Shown piece by piece: positions 17,557-24,538 of a stretch of DNA of 64,000 nucleotides. Source of the DNA: Deltaproteobacteria bacterium (GTDB lineage Bacteria; Desulfobacterota; Desulfobulbia; Desulfobulbales; JAGXFP01); contig JAGVGT010000024.1 in assembly GCA_020056965.1 (NCBI GenBank), positions 62,001 to 126,000 on the forward strand. Reading direction: 5' to 3'. Below the pieces are notes generated by a model. It saw nothing but the letters and a program-made list of their open reading frames with translations. It had not been told where the DNA came from and ran no database searches. The translations under genes and the position numbers were made by a program. The stretch's first letter is position 1. The number at the start of each line of letters is the position of its first letter.

Positions 17557-18726
17557 ATGCACCCCAATCCCGCCATCCTGGAAATGTTGTCCCTGGTCTA
17601 CGAGGACCTGGACATCGACACCATCGAGCAACGCTTTGTCACGATGGTGGCCGAGCTCTTTCCCTTTACCCGCGTCGGGCTATTTTTTGTCAAACACAAG
17701 AAGGGACTCCTGCAAGGCAAGCTCTGCAAGGGTTTTAACGAGGGCTCGATCAGCACCATCGAGGTGCCGATTGACGGGCAGTATCTCCTGACCCGGCCGC
17801 TGATCACCGGTTTTCCACTCTGGAACGAACCGAGTTGCGACGATCCCTTTCTTGGCGGTCTGGGCCTTAACCACTTCGCCCTGATTCCGGTGGTCAACAA
17901 AAAACGCATCCCCTGCTGGCAGATCACCAACTGCCAGGCCGTCGATTGTCCGGCCTATGGCCATCAATGGCTCCGGTGCTGGCTGGTGCCGGGGACGAAA
18001 TGCAAGGACCAAACCCAGCCCAGCTTGGAGGGGAAGTCGGCGCTCTGCGCGGAATGCCCAGTCTTTACCGGTCAGGACAGCAGGGCCGTGGAGGGAATCA
18101 TGCTGGTTGACGGTCCGGCTCCGATCAGCGACGAAACGGTGACCATGCTCTCGATCATTGCCCATGGGGTCGGCGCGGCGATCAACAACTCAAAAAAGTA
18201 CACCCAGGTCCTTCGGGAGTCGATTCGTGACGACCTGACCGGACTCCATAACCGGCGCTATTTCAATGAGCGCCTCCTGGACGAAATCGAGCGGGCTCGT
18301 CGCTACGGCGGCAATATCAGTCTGTTGATCGGCGATATCGACCACTTCAAGCTGGTCAATGATTGTTATGGTCATCCGGCCGGCGATATGGTTCTCAGGG
18401 AAGTTTCGGCTATTTTCATCCGGGAGTTGCGGCGCAGCGACCTGGTCGCCCGCTATGGCGGCGAAGAATTTGCGGTGGTGCTTTTCGACTGCACCCCGGA
18501 AAGGGCCAAAACCATTGCCGAAGGGTTGCGCCTGGCCGTGGCCAAGGCCAACTGGCCGGGCTTGGCAGAGACCAGGGTCACCATCAGTTTCGGAGTTGCC
18601 TCTCTGACCAAAGACGCCTCTACCCTGGAAGGATTGATCGGGAAAGCGGACAAAGCCCTTTACAGCGCCAAGGCCCAGGGCCGCAACCGGGTCTGGATTG
18701 CCCCGCAGGCCATGGATGACGATTGA
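17557..18726 (+). CDS. GAF-like sensor with cysteine-rich insert and active GGDEF domain
   Basis: About 389 aa. Residues 1-200 form a GAF-like sensor interrupted by a cysteine-rich segment (CWQITNCQAVDCPAYG, then CW, TKC and CAEC) resembling two-CW type metal or redox binding motifs. Residues 220-389 form a GGDEF domain: DDLTGLHNRRYF, GDIDHFKLVND, and the catalytic loop YGGEEF, so cyclic di-GMP synthesis is expected. The ATG at 17557 has ACGAGG six bases upstream; the track start at 17518 is less likely. Cytosolic, no membrane helix. It follows the MFS gene by 93 bases and may link the state of the envelope cluster to c-di-GMP. Confidence 0.9.
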   Translation: MHPNPAILEMLSLVYEDLDIDTIEQRFVTMVAELFPFTRVGLFFVKHKKGLLQGKLCKGFNEGSISTIEVPIDGQYLLTRPLITGFPLWNEPSCDDPFLGGLGLNHFALIPVVNKKRIPCWQITNCQAVDCPAYGHQWLRCWLVPGTKCKDQTQPSLEGKSALCAECPVFTGQDSRAVEGIMLVDGPAPISDETVTMLSIIAHGVGAAINNSKKYTQVLRESIRDDLTGLHNRRYFNERLLDEIERARRYGGNISLLIGDIDHFKLVNDCYGHPAGDMVLREVSAIFIRELRRSDLVARYGGEEFAVVLFDCTPERAKTIAEGLRLAVAKANWPGLAETRVTISFGVASLTKDASTLEGLIGKADKALYSAKAQGRNRVWIAPQAMDDD

Positions 18727-18834
18727 GCCGGTTCGGGAGCCGTGTTCATAGTGAAATGATGGTTGAATTAACGGGTCGGGCTGCGGTTTCTCTCGGACGG
18801 CAGGCTATTGACTATTACCGAACTAGGGGGAAAA

Positions 18835-19737
18835 ATGGATATCTTTTGCCAAAAATGCCAAAAACGGGTGGGGCAGGTTGCCGACGAGAAGATCCCGGTG
18901 GGGCAGAAGGCCAGCGTTAAGTGCCCAGTCTGCGGCGAGAAGATCATCCTGGGCCGGGAGGATGTCGCCACCCCGGATCTCACCATCGAAGCCGAAAAAC
19001 CGGCTGCATCATCCCAACCACCTGGTTTCGCTAGCCACGGCCGGCCGGGGGAAGATGGCGGCCGCGAAAAGACCGGGGCAAATGAGGTGGTCCCGAATTA
19101 CGATTTTACCATCGGGGCCATCCTCAAGGAGGCCTGGCAGAAGACCAGTGGCGTCAAAGGGCCGATCTGGGGCGCCGCCCTTATGATCTTCCTGGTGATC
19201 ATCGGCTTTAGCCTTGGCGGCTGGCTGCTCTCCACCGTGCTAGGCGGCGAGGGTGAGAACCTCGCCCTGAGCGCGGCCCTGCAGATCACCTTAACGGTCG
19301 CCATCTACCCTTTGATCGCCGGGGTAATGATGATCGGACTCCGCCACTCCGTGGGGCGGCCGGTCAGTTGGAAGCAGGCCTTTGGCTACTTCGCCTTACT
19401 GTTGCCGCTGGTTGTTTCATCCTTGCTGGCCACGGTTCTGACCTTTGTCGGCTTTCTCCTCTTGCTTCTGCCCGGCATCTACCTGAGTCTGGCCTATATG
19501 CTGGTCATCCCTCTGATTGTCGATAAGGGCATGGGGCCCTGGCAGGCCATGGAGGCCTCGCGCCAAGCCATACACCAGTGCTGGTTTAAAGCCTTCGGCC
19601 TCTACTTCGTGATGGTGCTGATCTATCTGGTCAGCATAATCCCGCTGGGCCTCGGGATGATCTGGACCCTGCCGATGTTTGTCATGGTCAGCGCGATCCT
19701 CTACCGGGAGCTCTTCGGGGTCAGCGACAAGACCTGA
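18835..19737 (+). CDS. Zinc-ribbon protein with multi-pass membrane domain
   Basis: About 300 aa from the ATG at 18835, preceded by AGGGGGA. An N-terminal zinc ribbon (FCQKC...KCPVCG) and a flexible linker lead to a six-helix membrane domain beginning at about residue 110. This domain resembles DUF975 or the membrane part of glycerophosphodiesterase-like proteins (LLLLLPGIYLSLAYMLVIPL, GPWQAMEASRQAIHQ). The architecture parallels the 193-1359 gene at the start of the window, although the membrane parts differ. It ends the plus-strand run. Function unknown. Confidence 0.8.
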   Translation: MDIFCQKCQKRVGQVADEKIPVGQKASVKCPVCGEKIILGREDVATPDLTIEAEKPAASSQPPGFASHGRPGEDGGREKTGANEVVPNYDFTIGAILKEAWQKTSGVKGPIWGAALMIFLVIIGFSLGGWLLSTVLGGEGENLALSAALQITLTVAIYPLIAGVMMIGLRHSVGRPVSWKQAFGYFALLLPLVVSSLLATVLTFVGFLLLLLPGIYLSLAYMLVIPLIVDKGMGPWQAMEASRQAIHQCWFKAFGLYFVMVLIYLVSIIPLGLGMIWTLPMFVMVSAILYRELFGVSDKT

Positions 19738-19812
19738 TCAGCGGGGGTGAATTAAATCGGTGTCAAGGGGAGGGGGCTGGCGCCGAAAGCGCCGGTTTCT
19801 TCCGGCCGGAGA

Positions 19813-20271
19813 CTAACCCAGCAACCCGGCTTGCTGGGCATGGTTAGCGAAGATCCAAATTCTACAGGTGTTGAATACTGGCTTGGTGCGGTTCGGACTC
19901 GATGATCGGTTGCGGGCGTCGAATGCCTCGAAATTGATTCTCTCTGCGTTCAAGAGGGTCAGGGATATGCCCTGTTCTTCGCAGGAAAACTCTTCGCCCT
20001 GGGCAAGTCTGAAGGCCAGATGAAAGTTCCGGTCCCAGTTGTACGGTTTCGAAACTCCACATAGATAGAAAATCTCGCCCGGATATTCATCCAGGTCCAA
20101 GTTATGGCCCGCCAGGCCGAGGGCTGGGCTGACCAGTTCGGAGTTGTCACCCAGCAGACACTCGGCACAGTGGCTGTTCAGATCGACACCGCTGACATAT
20201 TTCAGCCACAGGTAACGGAATGGGGCGGTGGTCGTGATTTCCTTGATTCTAACTTTGGCCGGATTATTCAT
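19813..20271 (-). CDS. Hypothetical protein, unrecognised
   Basis: 152 aa, soluble by appearance, with a pair of cysteines near residue 35 (SHCAECLLG), a DLDEYPGEIFYLCG stretch and an NWDRNFHLAFRLAQGE segment. I recognise no family. It is convergent with the zinc-ribbon membrane gene and separated from the VWA gene by over 400 bases, so it looks monocistronic. The coding frame is uninterrupted and the composition protein-like, but there is no good ribosome binding site before the ATG. Confidence 0.55.
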   Translation of the reverse strand: MNNPAKVRIKEITTTAPFRYLWLKYVSGVDLNSHCAECLLGDNSELVSPALGLAGHNLDLDEYPGEIFYLCGVSKPYNWDRNFHLAFRLAQGEEFSCEEQGISLTLLNAERINFEAFDARNRSSSPNRTKPVFNTCRIWIFANHAQQAGLLG

Positions 20272-20694
20272 CTAAAACACTCATCTGTTTGGGGTTGAGT
20301 TCAATTTCCAAAACTTCTTTTCTATTCTTCCTTAACCCACCAGCATTGGTTCTGATGCTCGGATAATTTGCCTTTAGGCTCAACCTTCAGGTACCGGGGG
20401 TGATCAGGTCTTTAAGGATCAGGAGATATAATGTGGTTACAACATTATAGACCTCCTGGCGAATTATGTAAGCATAGATAATGACCAGGACTGCACAGGT
20501 GAGTTAATCGACCAAGACCAACCGGATTATCGGGGTGGATGGCAGGTCGGTCAGGATCATGATTTATGAGGAATCAGCGCAGCTGGAGCCTGGAAATTAC
20601 GCCGGATGGCTGAACGGTCCGGACTGGAGTGAACCGGGGAATTACGGCCAAGAAATTTATATTCGCATCGAGGCGTTAACCCAGCGCCTTTTCC
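20272..20694. other. Intergenic stretch of 423 bases, lower G+C, no confident gene
   Basis: This gap is visibly more A+T-rich than its neighbours. A 48-codon plus-strand frame (20559-20705, starting MIYEESAQLEPGNYAGW) runs through its end and overlaps the 3' end of the VWA gene, but it has only a weak ribosome binding site. No tRNA cloverleaf, terminator or repeat matched elsewhere in the window was found. Confidence 0.5.
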
Positions 20695-23031
20695 TCAGGT
20701 GGTGAGGTTCCGATAGATGGCCGGCATGCGCAGGGGCAATTGGCGGACATCGTCCAGGAAGATGTAGTTGACCTCCCCGTACATGTGGGCCATATAGTCA
20801 TGGGCCTGGCGATCGATGGTCAGGCAGAAGGGATGAATCCCCACCGCCTTGGCCTCGATCAGGGCGCGGCGGGTATCCTCGATGGCGTACTTGCCCTTGT
20901 AATCGTCGTAATCCTCCGGTTTGCCATCGGAGAGAACAAACAACAGCCGCGTCCGGGCCTCGACCTTCTGCAGCAGGGTGGTGGCATGGCGTAAGGCCGG
21001 CCCCATCCGGGTGTACTCCCGGGGCGCGATGGCGCAGATCCTGCTCTTGACCTCAGCGTTATACGGCTCGGCAAAATCCTTGACCCGGTAGAAATCGCAG
21101 CGGGTGCGGCGCATTCCGGAAAATCCGGCAATGGCAAAGCGATCGCCGAGGTTCTCCAGCGCCGTCCCGGTCAAAATCAGCGCCTCTTTGAGGGCCAGAT
21201 TGATCCAGCCCTCGGTGGATGACGACATGTCCACCAGGAAATAGACCGCGATATCCCGCTGGTCCCGGCGCAGTCGGATGAAGAGCTGTTCCGAACCGGC
21301 CCGGCCCGCCCGCCGGTCCGAGAGCGCCTCAATTACTGCGTCCAGGTCGAAGTCATTGCCGTCCGGTTGTCGGCGCACGAAGCGCTCCCCGGCCCGGAGC
21401 AGCTCGAACTGCTTGCGGAGCTGCAAGACCTGGCCCCGATATTTCGCCAGGGTCGTTTCAATTAGGCTGCTTTTGACCGGCTGCAGAATCTTTTCATGCA
21501 CCGCGCACCAATCCCGGCGGTAACCCTGGCGGCGGAAGTCCCACTCAGCATAGGTCAACGGCTGGGCCAGACTTTCACCGCTGGTGTCCGGCGAGGCGGT
21601 GAGCGCCAGCGGGCCGTGCCCGGCCAGGCCTTGGGCGGCACTGACATACTCGGCCGGAATCCCCCCCAGATCTTTTATAATCTCGCGGCCCAGTTCCTGG
21701 AGCGACTCGGGGAGTTCCTCGGCCAAGGTTTCCAGGGTCACCAGGTTCTGGCTGGGGGAGGAGGTCTGGGGCTCCGGCGCTTCCAGGCTTTTCTGGTCCG
21801 GGGCCAGCACGAGGGCCGCCGTGGCGGACTGGTCGTTGCTGCCCTTCGGCGGCGGGACGGGTTCAGCCGGGGCCGATTCCGTGGGTGGCGGGGCATTCGC
21901 CAGCAGAAGCGCCAACCCCTGGATAAATTTGTCCTTGGCCTGTTGCCGCTCCCGCATCCTGACCTGCCAGGCAGCTTGCGGGAGCAGGCGACCCAGCCAG
22001 GGCAGGGGCACCATTGCCTGGTCTGGCTGGGTCGAGTTGGCGAACTGGGCGTAAAGGGCGGCGGTGCGCGCGGCCGTCTCCTCGACCCGGCTGGTCGCTG
22101 CCGGAAACCAGGCGGGGCGGCTTGGGCCGGTTTTTCCCGCTTCGACCCGGTCGGTCGAGGCGGGAGTCCCCATGACTAGACCGCGCAGCTGGGCCATGCG
22201 GTCGTTAAGAGCGCCCGGGAGGTGGTCGGCCTCGGCCTCGGCCAGTTGTTGCAAGAGGGGCTGACCGTCGCGCCACAGCCCGGGGAAGGTGGCGGCCAGC
22301 CAGACCAGCAGCCGCTGCGCCTCAACCAGGGTGAAGAGGTCCTCGGCCCGGCGCGGGTTGGGGAAGAGCTGGAAAAAATCGTTGAGGTTGAGCAGCGCGG
22401 GAGGGGTGCCCGGGGTCGGGTAGGTCGCCCGCACGGCCAGGACCAGAGGGTCGGCCCGCCCGACCTCCCACTGATAGGTGCCGATCTGCAGCAACCCGGC
22501 CTGGAGGGTGAGCAGCAGTTTGTAGTAGAGGAAATTTTCCTCCGGAGTGGCGAATCGGGCAATTTTGGCGGGCAGGAAGATGGTTTCGGTGTCGGTGCCT
22601 GGTTCCGGGCCAGGCGCCAGACGTACCGGCTGCCCGGTCACCCCCTGGGCATAGGTCTGTAAATGGGGCAGAGCGGCCAGTTCCACCCCGGCCTCCCCGC
22701 GCAATCGGCACAGATAGTTGGTCTCGGCATCGGCCATGAAGTGCTGGGCGGCCCGTAAGCCCTGCTGCTCGTAAGTATCGAGGATGGCGCTGACCCAGTC
22801 GTTGATTTGCTGGTCGGCCAGACATTCCAGGGCCGGCCCGGCGCTGGCCAGGTAGGAGTAGCACAGGGAGTTGCTCACCGGCCAGATGGCCGGAATCTGC
22901 CGGAGGACCAGTTCCTGCCGGTGCGGGGCCAGCGGGCGCAGCTTTTCCAGGTTTTCCTCGACCTCCCATTCATTGGGCAGGGGCGGGGTAATCAGTTCGA
23001 AGAAGCGCTCTTTGAGGTCAACCATGGTCAT
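20695..23031 (-). CDS. VWA-domain protein of the CbbO/NorD family
   Basis: 778 aa. The C-terminal 200 residues are a von Willebrand A domain with an intact MIDAS (VDMSSSTEG), GFSGMRR and the family phrase LSDGKPEDYDDYKGKYAIED. The N-terminal 500 residues are the helical region typical of CbbO/NorD proteins. Such proteins bind a CbbQ/NorQ AAA+ ring and an acidic partner enzyme; in known cases the pair reactivates RuBisCO or matures nitric oxide reductase. Neither target is in this window. Its start lies 17 bases after the CbbQ-like gene. The upstream membrane GTPase unit suggests a different client here. Confidence 0.88.
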   Translation of the reverse strand: MTMVDLKERFFELITPPLPNEWEVEENLEKLRPLAPHRQELVLRQIPAIWPVSNSLCYSYLASAGPALECLADQQINDWVSAILDTYEQQGLRAAQHFMADAETNYLCRLRGEAGVELAALPHLQTYAQGVTGQPVRLAPGPEPGTDTETIFLPAKIARFATPEENFLYYKLLLTLQAGLLQIGTYQWEVGRADPLVLAVRATYPTPGTPPALLNLNDFFQLFPNPRRAEDLFTLVEAQRLLVWLAATFPGLWRDGQPLLQQLAEAEADHLPGALNDRMAQLRGLVMGTPASTDRVEAGKTGPSRPAWFPAATSRVEETAARTAALYAQFANSTQPDQAMVPLPWLGRLLPQAAWQVRMRERQQAKDKFIQGLALLLANAPPPTESAPAEPVPPPKGSNDQSATAALVLAPDQKSLEAPEPQTSSPSQNLVTLETLAEELPESLQELGREIIKDLGGIPAEYVSAAQGLAGHGPLALTASPDTSGESLAQPLTYAEWDFRRQGYRRDWCAVHEKILQPVKSSLIETTLAKYRGQVLQLRKQFELLRAGERFVRRQPDGNDFDLDAVIEALSDRRAGRAGSEQLFIRLRRDQRDIAVYFLVDMSSSTEGWINLALKEALILTGTALENLGDRFAIAGFSGMRRTRCDFYRVKDFAEPYNAEVKSRICAIAPREYTRMGPALRHATTLLQKVEARTRLLFVLSDGKPEDYDDYKGKYAIEDTRRALIEAKAVGIHPFCLTIDRQAHDYMAHMYGEVNYIFLDDVRQLPLRMPAIYRNLTT

Positions 23032-23047
23032 GATGGGGTCGTCGCCC

Positions 23048-23860
23048 TTAGAACAAGGAATTGACCATCTCGTTTAAAGCGGCCAGGAGCTCCGGCTCGT
23101 CGGTCAGAGGTTCGACGATGGCGGCCCGGCAGGCCCGGCGCCGGGCCATCCCGGAGCTGATCAGCTTGCCGGCATGGATCAGCAGCCTGGTGCTGGCCCC
23201 TTCCACCAGACCCTCATCCTTGAGTTTCCGGGTCATGCTGCCCAGGCGGACCAGGGACTGCGCCAGTTCCGCCACCACCCCCGCTTCATGGCCGACGATG
23301 CTGCTTTCCAACTCGGCCGGAGGATAGGTGAACTCGATGGCCACAAAGCGCTGCCGGGTCGAGGGCTTCAGGTCCTTGAGCACACTTTGATAGCCGGGAT
23401 TGTAGGAGATGGCCAGCATGAACTCCGGCGGCGCGGTCAGCTGTTCGCCGAGTTTCTCGATGGGTAGTTCGCGGCGGTCATCGGCCAGGGGGTGGATGAC
23501 CACGGTGGTGTCCTTGCGGGCTTCGACCACCTCGTCCAGGTAACAGATGGCGCCATGCCGCACCGCCATGGTCAGCGGCCCGTCCACCCAGACCGCCTCG
23601 TTGCCCTTGATCAAAAAACGGCCGACCAGGTCGCTGGTGGAGAGATCGTCGTGGCAGGAAATGGTGATCAGCGGGCGCTTGAGCAGCCAGGCCAGGTGAT
23701 GCATGAAGCGGGTCTTGCCGCAGCCGGTCGGCCCCTTGAGGAGCAGGGGGATGCCGTGGGCATAGGCGGCCCTGGCGATCTCCAGTTCGTCGCCCTGCGG
23801 CAGATAAAAGGGTTCCGTTTTGATCAGGTGCTCCATTAACAATTCGTGGGTTGCCGCCAT
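23048..23860 (-). CDS. MoxR-type AAA+ ATPase of the CbbQ/NirQ/NorQ/GvpN family
   Basis: 270 aa, cytosolic. Walker A is GPTGCGKT (near residue 41), Walker B is AICYLDEV, and sensor residues follow in LAISYNPGYQ. The C-terminal lid segment SSGMARRRACRAAIVEPLTDE is characteristic of CbbQ/NorQ. These ATPases form hexamers that remodel a protein client together with a CbbO/NorD VWA adaptor, and that adaptor is encoded immediately downstream. The gene sits 129 bases after the tail-anchored protein of the GTPase group, on the same strand, so co-transcription is likely. Confidence 0.93.
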   Translation of the reverse strand: MAATHELLMEHLIKTEPFYLPQGDELEIARAAYAHGIPLLLKGPTGCGKTRFMHHLAWLLKRPLITISCHDDLSTSDLVGRFLIKGNEAVWVDGPLTMAVRHGAICYLDEVVEARKDTTVVIHPLADDRRELPIEKLGEQLTAPPEFMLAISYNPGYQSVLKDLKPSTRQRFVAIEFTYPPAELESSIVGHEAGVVAELAQSLVRLGSMTRKLKDEGLVEGASTRLLIHAGKLISSGMARRRACRAAIVEPLTDEPELLAALNEMVNSLF

Positions 23861-23989
23861 AGTCTGGTCACCGCTAATGATCGGGAAGGTAGTGGGGGGG
23901 AATAGTTATCTCAGAATGATAAGAACGAATACCGTTAAAGCAAACATTGAAATAGCCGGAGCGAATTGGGGGACTTTGCGGCGACCGAT

Positions 23990-24538
23990 TCAGAAAAACC
24001 AGAGGAAAAGGGTTAAGGCACCGACGGCCAGGGCCAGCAGGGAGCCGATGAGTATAGCCGAGCGCTCGTCCTTCGGGGCCCAGGGGCTGATCGGAGAGGT
24101 GGGGTCCATTGGGGTTGACGCCAGCCGGGCCAGCTTGCCGGCCAGGTCCTGGCGCAGCCAGTCGGCCAGCTCGGCCCGGATCACCAAGGTCTGCGGACCG
24201 GCTTCTTCCCAGTTGATCTTTTCGGTGACCAGCTGTTCAAGGTCTGGCAGTCGCCGGGTGAGGAGCTGCCGGATCTGCTTAGTCTGGGCCTTGCTCAGTT
24301 TTTTAACTTCCAAACCGGCCATTAGTAAGGTTTCCGCGCCTTCCCGAGCCGCCCCGGTGGGGAGATGTTGCATCACCTGGCGGTTAACAGCGATGAAGTT
24401 GCTGCCCGGGCCCAGGGCCGCCCGTTGGAAATAGGCCTCCACCTCGGTGGAGCGGAGATCCGGGGCGGGCGGAATGATGAAGCGATGGCCAAAAGGCCCG
24501 CCTCGGGGGGTTTCTGCTAAGAGAAACGGGGTGGCCAT
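23990..24538 (-). CDS. Small tail-anchored membrane protein of the GTPase/MoxR/VWA unit
   Basis: 182 aa from the ATG at 24538, which overlaps the stop codon of the GTPase gene by one base (TGATG), a clear coupling signal; the track start at 24805 lies inside the GTPase gene and is rejected. The chain is soluble and mixed alpha/beta for about 155 residues (FGHRFIIPPAPDLRSTEVEA near the start), then charged, and ends in one hydrophobic helix (ILIGSLLALAVGALTLFLWFF) at the extreme C-terminus. No family was recognised. The tail anchor would hold it on the inner membrane beside the GTPase. Confidence 0.72.
   Translation of the reverse strand: MATPFLLAETPRGGPFGHRFIIPPAPDLRSTEVEAYFQRAALGPGSNFIAVNRQVMQHLPTGAAREGAETLLMAGLEVKKLSKAQTKQIRQLLTRRLPDLEQLVTEKINWEEAGPQTLVIRAELADWLRQDLAGKLARLASTPMDPTSPISPWAPKDERSAILIGSLLALAVGALTLFLWFF

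Noticed and set aside
20695-23860. Naming the VWA/AAA+ pair cbbO/cbbQ or norD/norQ with a RuBisCO or NO reductase role
   Set aside because: Neither rbcL/cbbL nor norCB is in the window and the neighbours are membrane GTPase genes; only the family level is supported.
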